Assembly (NCBI GenBank): GCA_009912235.1
Contig: WNDS01000002.1
Coordinates: 806,001-870,000 of the forward strand
DNA: 64,000 nucleotides
Reading direction: 5' to 3'
DNA from: Stenotrophomonas maltophilia
GTDB lineage: Bacteria > Pseudomonadota > Gammaproteobacteria > Xanthomonadales > Xanthomonadaceae
Shown: piece after piece, positions 54,071 to 64,000 of the stretch
Numbering within the stretch: the first letter of the stretch is position 1
Layout: the number at the start of each line of letters is the position of its first letter
Position numbers and translations under genes: made by a program
The notes under the pieces: generated by a model
Databases searched by the model: none
Told to the model about the DNA's origin: nothing
What the model saw: only the letters and a program-made list of their open reading frames with translations

Positions 54071-56092
54071 TCAACCCTCCGGTCCAACGGCCGCATGTTC
54101 AATCGACGATAGGATAGCAGCCGCCCGCGCCCGCCCCACGGCCTCCCACCAACGGCGCCTGTACACGCGCTGCTCACGCAGCTGCAGCCCTTGCGCGCCA
54201 AGCCATACGCTGATGGCACCGGATTCGGCGGTGGACAGCACTTCGGCACCGGCCGCCTGCCAGCGCTGTACCACCTGCGCACGCGGGTGGCCGAAGCGGT
54301 TGCCATGCCCGGCCGAGACCAGCGCCACGCGCGCGGCCACCGCCTGCACAAAAGCCACGCTGGAGGAACCGGCGCTGCCATGGTGGGGTACCAGCACGAC
54401 GTCGGCGGCCAGGCGGCCGGGCAGCGCGTGAAGGAGCTGCTGCTCGCTGCGCTGGCCGATATCCCCGGCCAGCAGCACGCTGCCATGGCCGGCCTGCAGG
54501 CGCAGCACGCAGCTGCTCTCGTTGCCGGTATAGCGCTGCGCAGGCAGCGGGTGCAGCACCTCGAACCGCACGCCATCCCATTCCTAGTGCTGGCCGCGAT
54601 GGCAGGCCGCCGCCTGCGCCACGCCGGCCCCTGGCGGCGCCCACAGCGAGGCGGCCGGCCAGCCCCGGCGCGCACTGTCCAGCCCGCCGGCGTGGTCGGC
54701 ATCGGCATGGCTGAGCAGCAGGCGTTGCGGCGGCCCCTCCCCCAGCGCCTGCGCGGCCGGCAGCAGGGTGCGCCCGGCAGGGTCCTCGCCGGCCGGCCCC
54801 AGGTCGTACCAGAGCGCGTGACGCGCGGTGCGCACCAGCACTGCCGTGCCCTGCCCGACATCGGCCACCAGCAGCTGCAGCAGCGCCAAGCTGGCCACGC
54901 CCTGCGCCGCCACGAAGCCGCGCAGCGTGGCCAGCACGCCGCGTGCGGTCGGCCCGGACAGGCACCAGAGCAACCACACCACACCGCCGAAGCTGAGCCA
55001 GAAGCCGGCCGACAGCACGGACAGCGGGGCCGCCAGCAGCATGCCTAGCGCGGCCAGGGCCAGCCCCTGCCCCAAAGCCATCGGCCGACGCGCGCCACAG
55101 GCCATCGCCAGCAGCGCGATCATCGCCGCGGTGCGCACCGTCGGAAGCTCTGCACCGGCCACCACCGCATAGCCGATGGCCCCGCCCGCCGCCGCCCACG
55201 CGGCCGCCTGCCGGCGCGGCCAGCGCCGTGGCAGCGCCGGCCACAGCCGCCACGGCAGCTGCACCAGCAGCGCGGCAAACCCGGCCACCAGCCCGACATG
55301 GAAGCCGGAGATGGCGATCAGATGGGTCAGGCCCAGCGCGCGCAGCGCCTCCCAGTCCGCGTCCTGCAGCCCGCGCGTATCGCCCAGCGCCAGCGCTTGG
55401 ACGAAACGCGCCTGCCCGGCCGGCACCTGCAGGGCGATGCGCGCGGCCATGCGTTGCCGCCATGCCACCACTCCGTGTGCCGGCTGCAGTTCACGCGCCT
55501 GGGTGCCGCGCACCTGCGCAGTGCCTGCCAGCCCCTGCAGCAGCGCCTGCCGTTCGGCATCGAAGCCGCCGGGGTTGATTCGCCCGCGCGGCGGACGCAC
55601 GCGCAGACTCATCTGCCAGTGTACGCCGGCATCCACCGCCTGCCGCGCCGGCCCCGCGTCGCTGCCCTTGCCCCAGCGCGCGTCACTCCAGTAGACCTGC
55701 AGCACCCGGCCCTGCAGCGACGGCAACGCCTCGGCACGCTCCACCTGCAGCAGGAACCGGCTGCGCAGCGGCCCGTGCTGCGGCAGGTCCAGCACACGGC
55801 CCTGCACCTGCAGATCCAGCGGTGGGCTGTCTGGCGGCAGCTGCGCCTGCAGCGCCAGATGGCCATGCAGGGCCGTCCAGGCCAACCCGAACAGACCGGC
55901 CCCCAACCAGCGCGCACGCCATGGCAGGCACCAGCCCAGCGCGGCCAGTACTGCCAGCGCGATGCTCCACGGCCAGGGCGGCAACCCCGGCAGCTGCACG
56001 CACAGCAGCGCGCCGCAGACCAGCGCTGCGGCACAGGCGCGGCCCAGCAGGGCAACCGGCGGTGCGGCCGGCAGGGATGCAGGCGGTGGCAT
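54071..56092 (-). pseudogene. comEC: ComEC/Rec2 DNA-uptake channel with internal deletion and TAG
   Basis: A broken competence protein. The N-terminal membrane part and competence domain (LGLTHLIAISGFHVGLVAGFAALL, PTVRTAAMIALLAMACGARRPM, SAGFWLSFGGVVWLLW) are in frame. At GVASLALLQLLVADVGQGTAVLV, where the family has about 100 residues with several membrane helices, the two parts join directly across CTGCTG microhomology. The metallo-beta-lactamase-like domain (LLSHADADHAGG) follows, but TAG at 54584-54586 (GQH then EWDGVRFEVLHP; Trp expected) interrupts it. Natural transformation should be lost unless another copy exists. Confidence 0.85.
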
Positions 56093-56160
56093 CGGCACAG
56101 CCTGCCCGTCGCGGCGCAGGTGCCACCATCGGCGCGCGCCGCGTCAGCGTGTGGGGTTTG

Positions 56161-57504
56161 TCAGCGGCGCACGCCGGGGCGGTGGAAGCTGATACGGAAG
56201 CTGGCGCCGCCACCGCTGGCCTCGCCGGCACTGACCGTGCCGCCGTGGTGCTGCACGATCTCCTTCACCAGGTGCAGGCCCAGGCCGCTGCCGCTGCCAG
56301 CCGCACGCAGGCGGTGGAACGGTTCGAAGATCGCCTCGCGGTCGCGCACGGGAATGCCATCGCCCTGGTCGCTCACTTCCAGCTGGCCCTGCGCATCCAG
56401 CGTCACCCGGATGATGCCGCGGCCACCGCCATGCACGATGGCGTTGTGCACCAGGTTGGCCATCACCCGGCCCAGTGCCAGCGCATCGCCATGGATCCAC
56501 ACCGGGTGATCGGGCGCATCCACTTCGAAGCCGTAGCCGGCCCCGACCACCAGCGGCGCCAGGTCGGCGGCCGCCTCGCGCGCCACCAGCGCCAGGTCCA
56601 CCCGTTGCAGCGTGGTGCTACCACGGTCCAGCCGCTGCAGGTCGAGCAGATGCTCGGCCACGTTGCCCAGCCGCGCCACGTCCGTGGCCAGCTGAGATTT
56701 CAGCTCGCCCTGCGGCAGCTGCGCCAGCCGTGCCTGCACCACCGCAATCGGCACGCGCAGTTCGTGCGCGGCGTCGGCGAGGAATTTGTCACGCGCCGCG
56801 TAGCCCTGCTGCACCTTGGTGATCGCATCGTTGAACGCATCCACCAGCGGCGCCACTTCGCTGGACACCAGCTGCGTCTCCAGCTGCGCGCCCGGCTGGC
56901 CGATGTCCAGCTGCTTGGCCTGCTGCGCCAGCCGGCGCACACCGCGCATGGCACGATGAATCACCGTGGGCATCACCAGCAGGGTGACCGCGATCAGCGG
57001 CAGGAAGAACCACAGGCCGATCAGCCGCAGCACCATCAGTGCGCCATCGACCAGCCCGCCACGCGGCGCGCCACCGGCCATCACGGTGATGCGCCGGTCC
57101 TGGTCGTTGCGCACGATCACCCGCGCCACGTCCAGGTAGGGCGGCGTGAGCGAACCGATTTCACCGGCACCGAGCATCGGCAGGCGCGCCAGCAGCGGCG
57201 CATGCACGGCCGGCACGTCGCCACGCCGCAGCCACGCACCGCGGTCATCGACGGCGACGAACCACAGGTTGCCGCCGGCGCGCGCATCCAGCCGCGCCCA
57301 GCGCGCCTCGTCCAGCAGCAGCTGGTTGCCGCGCGCGTGCAGCGCCGCGGCCATGTCCTCGACGATGAACATGTCCATGTTGAGCGAATCCTTTTCGCCC
57401 CAGGTCAGGATCAGCGCGAGCACCGCAAACACCACGGTGAACGCCTGCGCCAGGAACAGCCGCCAAGCCAGGCCGAGGGTGAGCGAGCGGTTGGCGTGGC
57501 CCAT
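56161..57504 (-). CDS. Sensor histidine kinase
   Basis: A 447-aa two-component sensor. The first helix (about 11-35) and second helix (about 157-182) frame a periplasmic sensor domain of about 120 residues. A HAMP-like linker follows, then His247 in the DHp motif (AAHELRVPIAVV) and the catalytic domain (NLVHNAIVHGG; DQGDGIP; GSGSGLGLHLV). The response regulator gene is one base upstream, and a MipA-like porin gene is divergent. Confidence 0.92.
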   Translation of the reverse strand: MGHANRSLTLGLAWRLFLAQAFTVVFAVLALILTWGEKDSLNMDMFIVEDMAAALHARGNQLLLDEARWARLDARAGGNLWFVAVDDRGAWLRRGDVPAVHAPLLARLPMLGAGEIGSLTPPYLDVARVIVRNDQDRRITVMAGGAPRGGLVDGALMVLRLIGLWFFLPLIAVTLLVMPTVIHRAMRGVRRLAQQAKQLDIGQPGAQLETQLVSSEVAPLVDAFNDAITKVQQGYAARDKFLADAAHELRVPIAVVQARLAQLPQGELKSQLATDVARLGNVAEHLLDLQRLDRGSTTLQRVDLALVAREAAADLAPLVVGAGYGFEVDAPDHPVWIHGDALALGRVMANLVHNAIVHGGGRGIIRVTLDAQGQLEVSDQGDGIPVRDREAIFEPFHRLRAAGSGSGLGLHLVKEIVQHHGGTVSAGEASGGGASFRISFHRPGVRR

Positions 57505-57505
57505 C

Positions 57506-58177
57506 TCAGGCTTCCCCCAGCAGATAGCCAACGCCGCGGATCACGTGGATCTCCACGCCGGCACCGGCCTGCTGCAGCGCTTTGCGCAGCCTGGAGATAT
57601 GTGCGTCCAGCGCGTTGGACTGGATGTCATCGTCGAAGCCATACACGGCCGCTTCCAGCGCACTGCGGGTGACCGTGCGCCCCTGGCGCAGTGCCAGCGC
57701 CTGCAGCACCAGCGCCTGCCGCCGCCGCAACGGCAGCGGCTGCCCGTCCACTTCGGCCTGCAGCGACTGGAAATCGAACGCGAGCCGCCCCAGCCGCAAC
57801 AGCGGCGTCACCATTTCCGAAGGCCGCCGCGACACCGCACGGATGCGCGCCATCAATTCTTCCACCGCCACCGGCTTGACCAGGTAATCGTCGGCACCCA
57901 CGTCCAGGCCTTCCACCTTGTCGGCCAGCGTGCCCTTGGCGGTCAGCATGATCACCGCCAGGTTCGGGCGCAGCTGGCGCGCGGTGGCAACAAAGCCGGC
58001 GCCATCACTATCGGGCAGCTGGCGGTCCAGCAGCATCAGCTGGTGCACCGGTTCGCGCAGCGCCAGGGCCGCCTCGGCCAGGCTGCCGACCACATCGACG
58101 ACCACGCCCTGGCGCTCCAGACCGCCCTGCAGGGCCCGGGCCAGGTCAGGATCGTCTTCGACCAGGAGAATGCGCAT
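57506..58177 (-). CDS. OmpR/QseB-type response regulator
   Basis: A 223-aa regulator with a receiver domain (acidic Asp8 and Asp9, phospho-acceptor Asp51 in LLDRQLPDSDG, Lys101) and an OmpR winged helix (RRRQALVLQALALRQGRTVTRSALEAAVYGFDDDIQSNALDAHISRLRKAL). It forms an operon with the kinase and may control the divergent MipA-like porin 119 bp away. It resembles the QseB/PmrA/TctD group in sequence. Confidence 0.93.
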   Translation of the reverse strand: MRILLVEDDPDLARALQGGLERQGVVVDVVGSLAEAALALREPVHQLMLLDRQLPDSDGAGFVATARQLRPNLAVIMLTAKGTLADKVEGLDVGADDYLVKPVAVEELMARIRAVSRRPSEMVTPLLRLGRLAFDFQSLQAEVDGQPLPLRRRQALVLQALALRQGRTVTRSALEAAVYGFDDDIQSNALDAHISRLRKALQQAGAGVEIHVIRGVGYLLGEA

Positions 58178-58296
58178 GGACAGGCTCGAAACGGCGGGAA
58201 ACGCCGTCGATCATATCCGCTGGACCCCGCGCAATGTTCCGACAATGTTGCCCCGGCAAGCTGTGCGCACCCTGCAGCAGCGAGCACTACCGCACC

Positions 58297-59049
58297 ATGC
58301 CGTCCCTCCCCCGCATGCCCCTGCGCACCCTGCTGTGCGCCACGCTGCTGGCCCATGCCGATGACACCTGCAGCGGCCTGCAGCTGGGCCTGAGCGCCGG
58401 CATGACCTCCGGTGCCTACCGCCACTATGACGACAAGCTGCTGGTGGTACCGGCCATCTCCTTCGAAGGCAAGCGCTTCTTCACCAGCCCCGGCTCGCTG
58501 GGCATGTACCTGTACCAAGGCAACGGACTGCGCGTGTCGGCCGCACTGACGCCGTACACGCTGCGCTTCAAGACCGACGATGTGAACGATGCGCAGCTGC
58601 GCCAGCTGCACAGCCGCCAGCTGTCCGGCATGGCCGGCCTGAAGGCCAGCTACCAGGCCGACTGGGGCATTGTCGAAGCCGGCGTGCAGCGCGAGATCAC
58701 CGGCCACGGCGGCGGCATGGAATCCAGCCTGAGTTACGCCTACCCGATCCAGGCCGGGCGCTTCACCTGGATACCGCGCGTGGGCGTGGTGCGCTCCAGC
58801 GCACGCCTGCTGGACTACTACTACGGCATTTCCGCCGAGGAAGCGCTGCGCTCGGGCCTGCCGCAGTACCGCCCCGGCAGCGCCACCTCGCCCAGCCTGC
58901 AGATGGTGGTGACCACCCCGCTGGGCACGCGCTGGCGCGCCACCGGCGTGGTCGCCAACCAATGGTTCGGCGACGCGGTGAAGGACAGCCCGATGGCCCG
59001 CGGCGGCTCGCAGACATCCGCCTTCGTTTCGCTGGTGCGCTCGTTCTGA
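58297..59049 (+). CDS. MipA/OmpV-family outer-membrane protein
   Basis: A 250-aa predicted outer-membrane protein. The likely signal peptide MPSLPRMPLRTLLCATLLAHA is unusually short in its hydrophobic core, so some residues may be missing or the start may lie upstream at 58234. The body (GLQLGLSAGMTSGAYRHYDDKLLVVPAISFEGKRFFTS ... GVVRSSARLLDYYYGISAEEALRSGLPQY) and final aromatic VSLVRSF are typical of MipA/OmpV. Divergent from a two-component system, which probably regulates it. Confidence 0.86.
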   Translation: MPSLPRMPLRTLLCATLLAHADDTCSGLQLGLSAGMTSGAYRHYDDKLLVVPAISFEGKRFFTSPGSLGMYLYQGNGLRVSAALTPYTLRFKTDDVNDAQLRQLHSRQLSGMAGLKASYQADWGIVEAGVQREITGHGGGMESSLSYAYPIQAGRFTWIPRVGVVRSSARLLDYYYGISAEEALRSGLPQYRPGSATSPSLQMVVTTPLGTRWRATGVVANQWFGDAVKDSPMARGGSQTSAFVSLVRSF

Positions 59050-59077
59050 GCGGACGCGCCCTGTACAGGACCCTCCG

Positions 59078-59365
59078 ATGGCCTCCGCCCTTCCCGCTGC
59101 ACACGCGCAGGCCATCCTGCACGCACCGGACCTGGCCAGTGCCGAGCGCGCCTACCTGCAGTTGATGCCGGACCTGGCACACGTGAGTGAACTGGCCCAG
59201 TATGCCGCCCGGCTGCCACGCGCGGCCGGGGCCGCACCGGGGTACACGCTGTCGATGACCCTGGTCGGGCTGCGCCTGCAGGAACTGGAGATGGATGAGC
59301 CGCGCGCCGCACAGCAGCGCCGCGATTCACAGCGCAGCCTGCGCCAGGCCTACGCCTCGCTCTGA
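59078..59365 (+). CDS. Small helical protein, unknown
   Basis: A 95-aa protein, MASALPAAHAQAILHAPDLASAERAYLQLMPDLAHVSELAQYAARLPR, helical and cytosolic, with no signal peptide or cysteines. It has AGGA before its ATG and lies 28 bp after the MipA-like gene, so the two may be co-transcribed. No family recognised. Confidence 0.62.
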   Translation: MASALPAAHAQAILHAPDLASAERAYLQLMPDLAHVSELAQYAARLPRAAGAAPGYTLSMTLVGLRLQELEMDEPRAAQQRRDSQRSLRQAYASL

Positions 59366-59387
59366 ACGCCGTTCGCCTCGTCGCGCA

Positions 59388-59804
59388 TCACGCCGCGGCC
59401 AGTACCTTGCCGAAGCGCAGCTTGCCGCCTTCCTCGTCCAGCCTGCGGTAGCCATTGCGTTCCAGCAGCGCCAGCATCGACGGAAAGCGCGCACTGGATT
59501 TCACCTCGATGCACGCAAAACCCTGCGCACGGGCCCACTGCTGCTGCGCCTCCAGCAGAGCCTGCGCGATGCCGCGCCCACGCTGGCCGGGCACCACGCC
59601 ACCGATCCAACTGTAGAACACCTGCGCATCCAGCGCATAACCCACCTTGAAGCCCACCGCCTCGCCGGCCGCAAGTGCCACCAGCAGCAACGCGGGCCGG
59701 CCGTGCAGGCGCTGCGCGTAGGTTTCGCGCGTGCGGCCCTGCGCAAGCTCGGGCACGCGTGACAGCACCGCCAGCACGTCGTCCAGCGATGCTTCGGCAA
59801 TCAC
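59388..59804 (-). CDS. GNAT family N-acetyltransferase
   Basis: A 138-aa single-domain acetyltransferase with ALDAQVFYSWIGGVVPGQRGRGIAQALLEAQQQWARAQGF (acetyl-CoA loop PGQRGRGIAQAL) and SARFPSMLALLERNGYRRL. The GTG start at 59804 gives a GTGA overlap with the small membrane gene upstream, which fits a two-gene unit; a longer in-frame start (59834) would lie inside that gene. Substrate unknown. Confidence 0.85.
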   Translation of the reverse strand: MIAEASLDDVLAVLSRVPELAQGRTRETYAQRLHGRPALLLVALAAGEAVGFKVGYALDAQVFYSWIGGVVPGQRGRGIAQALLEAQQQWARAQGFACIEVKSSARFPSMLALLERNGYRRLDEEGGKLRFGKVLAAA

Positions 59805-59941
59805 AGGCAGGTGACGGCGGTCAGCACCGCGCACAGTACCGCCACCCAGAAGATCGCCTTCGCCGTGCCCTGCAGCATGTTGCCGCCGAACAGCAGCTCA
59901 AGCAGCGGGTTAGGGGTCTTGTCCGGCGTATGCTCGCTCAT
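59801..59941 (-). CDS. Short single-helix membrane protein
   Basis: A 46-aa gene with a strong AGGAGAG site. It reads MSEHTPDKTPNPLLELLFGG, then a hydrophobic helix (AIFWVAVLCAVLTAV). Its stop overlaps the GNAT start by four bases (GTGA). Coding character is good. No family recognised; it may be a small inner-membrane protein co-expressed with the GNAT. Confidence 0.65.
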   Translation of the reverse strand: MSEHTPDKTPNPLLELLFGGNMLQGTAKAIFWVAVLCAVLTAVTCL

Positions 59942-60128
59942 CGTGCTCTCCTGGCGTCTGGCAAAGGCTCCGCAACCTGCGGGTTCGGCCCCATTCTAGA
60001 CGCGGCGGCGGCCGGTTCATCCAGCCCCGGCCACGCTTCACGCGGCGATTCCCGGCCTTCGTCGCATGCCGGTTTCGCCGCCTTGGGCGCGGTGCCACGC
60101 TGGGCTCCCGTTCCTGGAGCACCGTGCC

Positions 60129-60443
60129 ATGCCTCTGCTCGCCCTGCTGCTGTTCGTTGCGCGCGTGTTCGCTCCGGACAGCGCCGCGCCGGATGGCCTG
60201 TATGCCCAGCTGCTACAGGATGATCCTTCGCTGCCGCGCACTTCCACGGTGCTGGAGCTGCAGCCGGACCGCGCCCTGCAGCTGGGGTACCAGCATGCCA
60301 CCGCCGCGCAGGCGGCTGACCACCCCACAGTGGCCGCTGAAAGCCGCTTCGTGCGTATCTGGCAGCGCGTGGACGGGCAGTGGCAGCGGCAGCGGCAGCG
60401 GCAGCGGACCTTCCGCTACGACGTACCCCCGCCGGCACGCTGA
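60129..60443 (+). CDS. Small exported or membrane protein with a repeated QR tail
   Basis: A 104-aa protein beginning MPLLALLLFVARVFAPDSAAPDG, a possible signal peptide. The body (DDPSLPRTSTVLELQPDRALQLGYQHATAAQ) is followed by QRQRQRQR encoded by four perfect GGCAGC units. A GGAG site precedes the ATG. Unknown function; homologues are probably small stenotrophomonad proteins. Confidence 0.6.
   Translation: MPLLALLLFVARVFAPDSAAPDGLYAQLLQDDPSLPRTSTVLELQPDRALQLGYQHATAAQAADHPTVAAESRFVRIWQRVDGQWQRQRQRQRTFRYDVPPPAR
60382..60405 (+). repeat. (GGCAGC)4 hexamer repeat
   Basis: Four perfect GGCAGC units (24 bp) encoding QR pairs in frame. Hexamer gain or loss would change the length but not the frame. 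Confidence 0.85.
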
Positions 60444-60522
60444 GCAGGCGCACTGAAGCGGCACAGTGCGTGCACGGCCGCCACGCTATGCTGGCGGCAT
60501 TACCCTGCCGTGGAGCCCTGCG

Positions 60523-60723
60523 ATGCCCTGCCACCGCCGCACCCTGCCCCTGCTGCTCCTGCTGGCCACCGCCGCTACCGGTTGCTCCAGCACCCGCGGT
60601 GAACAGGTTCCGGCCGGCGAAACCGCCGAGTGCGCGACCTACCGCAGCATGATGACCGCGCCGATGGAGCCGACGGCGATGAAGCAGCTGCGCGATGCGT
60701 GCAACGCGTCCAACCGGCGCTGA
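60523..60723 (+). CDS. Small lipoprotein, unknown
   Basis: A 66-aa predicted lipoprotein: MPCHRRTLPLLLLLATAATGC has a TGC-type lipobox, then SSTRGEQVPAGETAECATYRSMMTAPMEPTAMKQLRDACNASNRR. Two further Cys may form a disulfide. GGAG precedes the ATG. It fits small outer-membrane or periplasmic lipoproteins; no family recognised. Confidence 0.62.
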   Translation: MPCHRRTLPLLLLLATAATGCSSTRGEQVPAGETAECATYRSMMTAPMEPTAMKQLRDACNASNRR

Positions 60724-60744
60724 GTCTGCGGGCTGACGCCGGGT

Positions 60745-61467
60745 TCAGGGCGATGCCGCCTCGCTGGCTGGTTCGGGCAGTCTGGCGCGCAGCAGTTCGA
60801 CGAAGCGTGCGTTGTCGCGCGCTCCGGCGAGCCGCGCCTTGTGCACCATGGCCCACGCCTGTGCGTACTCGCCGCTCCAATAGCGCGCGGTGGCCCATGA
60901 CGCGTACAGGTAGCCTTTGTCCGGCTCCACCTGCTCGGCCTTGCGGTACAGCGCATCGGAGCGTTCGCGCAGCGCCTGGCGCGCCTGTGGCGAAAGCGTG
61001 GTGTCCTGTGCCGCGCACCGTGCGGTGATGCGCCCGGCATCGGAATGGATACCCTGGAAGGTGGGCGGATCCAGCGCCAGCGCCTTGTCCATCATCGCCA
61101 TCGCCTCACAGAAGCGGTTCTGGTCATGCAGCACGGCGGCAATGCCTGTGTAGACCTCCGGGCCCTGCGGGTTCAGCAGCCAGGCCTGGTTGAAGCGGCG
61201 CATCGCCATGCCCAGCTGGTCGGCCTGGTAGAAACGGTAGCCCTGCTCCACCCAGGCCTGTGCGGCCGCGGCGCGCGAACCGAAGTGGTCACTGGCCTGC
61301 TTGATCAGGGTACGGTCGGCAGCCTGCAGCTCGGGGCTGGAGCGGTCGATGCTGCCGTACATCGGCACCTCGTCGATGCGTGGGGCCACCGCGTCCTGTG
61401 CCGATGCCGCAGCACCGGCCAGAGCCAGCGCGCCGACCAGCAGCCGTGCCAACGATGATCCTGCCAT
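60745..61467 (-). CDS. Periplasmic TPR-like protein
   Basis: A 240-aa protein. The signal peptide MAGSSLARLLVGALALAGAAASA is followed by helical repeats of TPR type (AQAWVEQGYRFYQADQLGMAMRRFNQAWLLNPQGPEVYTGIAAVLHDQNRFCEAMAMMDKALALDPP; ALYRKAEQVEPDKGYLYASWATARYWSGEYAQAWAMVHKA). It probably binds a protein partner in the periplasm. Convergent with the small lipoprotein gene. ATG at 61467. Confidence 0.82.
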   Translation of the reverse strand: MAGSSLARLLVGALALAGAAASAQDAVAPRIDEVPMYGSIDRSSPELQAADRTLIKQASDHFGSRAAAAQAWVEQGYRFYQADQLGMAMRRFNQAWLLNPQGPEVYTGIAAVLHDQNRFCEAMAMMDKALALDPPTFQGIHSDAGRITARCAAQDTTLSPQARQALRERSDALYRKAEQVEPDKGYLYASWATARYWSGEYAQAWAMVHKARLAGARDNARFVELLRARLPEPASEAASP

Positions 61468-61526
61468 GCCGCCCTCCCTGGGTACCGGATGATTCCTGGC
61501 CCGAGGCTAACACTGTTCCGACACAA

Positions 61527-61558
61527 CGAAAAAAGCCGACCCATCAGGCCGGCTTCTT
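61527..61558 (-). terminator. Terminator of tRNA-Val copy 1
   Basis: On the minus strand, AAGAAGCCGGCC then a loop and GTCGGCTTTTTTC: a GC stem with a T run, just 3' of the tRNA. Confidence 0.78.
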
Positions 61559-61597
61559 CGTTGTCCACTGTTCCACTGGTTGCCACCAGGTACTGGG

Positions 61598-61672
61598 TGG
61601 TGGGCGGTACAGGGTACGAACCTGTTACCCCTACCATGTCAAGGTAGTGCTCTACCGCTGAGCTAACCGCCC
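61598..61672 (-). tRNA. tRNA-Val(GAC) with two altered conserved positions
   Basis: A 75-base cloverleaf with CCA. Acceptor GGGCGGT/ACCGCCC, anticodon GAC. Compared with the neighbouring copy at 61773 it differs only at position 58 (A to U in the T-loop TTCGAAC) and 48 (C to A in the variable loop). Both are conserved tertiary-contact positions, so folding or function may be impaired. Confidence 0.9.
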
Positions 61673-61711
61673 ATTGTATTTCTGCCGCCCGAAAGCTGGC
61701 CTTTGCTACAT

Positions 61712-61739
61712 AAAAACCCGGCGCCAGGGCCGGGCTTTT
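61712..61739 (-). terminator. Terminator of tRNA-Val copy 2
   Basis: AAAACCCGGC-GCCAG-GGCCGGGCTTTT, a GC-rich stem with A/T edges between the two tRNA-Val genes. Confidence 0.85.
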
Positions 61740-61772
61740 CAGGTCACGACAACCTCGCGTGGAGGAAAGTCG

Positions 61773-61837
61773 TGGTGGGCGGTACAGGGTTCGAACCTGT
61801 GACCCCTACCATGTCAAGGTAGTGCTCTACCGCTGAG

Positions 61838-61847
<10 letters not shown>
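61773..61847 (-). tRNA. tRNA-Val(GAC), normal copy
   Basis: A 75-base cloverleaf with CCA, anticodon GAC, T-loop TTCGAAC and variable loop GGGTC. Its 5' end overlaps the extended uvrB frame by ten bases on the same strand. Confidence 0.97.
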
Positions 61848-63976
<2,129 letters not shown>

Positions 63977-64000
63977 GGTGTTGCCAGGTCCCGGGAGAGG

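Overview
The window looks like a chromosomal segment of a Stenotrophomonas (S. maltophilia complex or a close relative, Xanthomonadaceae). The base composition is high GC. The gene order comEC-exbB-exbD-msbA-lpxK-kdsB-ptp-uvrC-pgsA is typical of xanthomonads. The intergenic regions carry short palindromes with a GTAG signature like the SMAG repeats of S. maltophilia. This is inferred from gene content; no search was run.

Layout. 0-16 kb: the end of parE, an acetyltransferase, an S10 carboxypeptidase-like protein, a phosphate transporter with its DUF47 partner, a CNNM/CorC-type membrane protein with an ExoD-like neighbour, a PNPOx-like protein, a broken luciferase-like monooxygenase, trhO, an FKBP lipoprotein, a flavoprotein lacking part of its Rossmann fold, a broken GNAT gene and a glutamate-synthase-like flavoprotein. 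16-27 kb: a nucleotide-sugar dehydrogenase, a BLUF gene, tRNA-Leu, a YafY-like regulator and a secreted protein (the last three genes other than the tRNA have premature stops), an anaerobic/haem block (hemN, globin, CcoG-like protein, two ANR-type boxes), a divergent cro/cI-like pair and crcB behind a fluoride riboswitch. 27-35 kb: hydrolases, an OprP-like porin, a GntP permease, a CsgG-like protein and an HxlR/SnoaL/SDR module. 35-45 kb: a tripartite ABC exporter, a respiratory-like Rrf2 / type II NADH dehydrogenase-like / membrane-cytochrome-like module, and three tRNA-Gly copies. 45-56 kb: the long envelope and DNA-repair gene string. 56-64 kb: a two-component system with a MipA-like porin, small hypothetical genes, two tRNA-Val genes and uvrB.

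The most striking general property is gene damage. Frameshifts (mostly in homopolymers or CG repeats), in-frame stops (six TAG, one TGA), two in-frame deletions, one probable stop loss and one tRNA with altered conserved positions occur within 64 kb. They may be real decay or assembly error; only reads or related genomes can decide.

The regulatory features with the most content are an acidic, proline-rich 37-codon leader overlapping the start of the CNNM/CorC gene, a perfect 13-bp inverted repeat between the Rrf2 and NADH dehydrogenase genes with a related half-site at the rrf2 promoter, a dyad shared between the cro/cI intergenic region and the 3' side of cro, the fluoride riboswitch and the two ANR boxes.

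The repeats fall into three groups: GTAG hairpins, five copies of a 40-bp GGGGTC...GACCCC palindrome, and two copies of a ~107-bp palindromic, gene-free element that share an identical 65-bp core.
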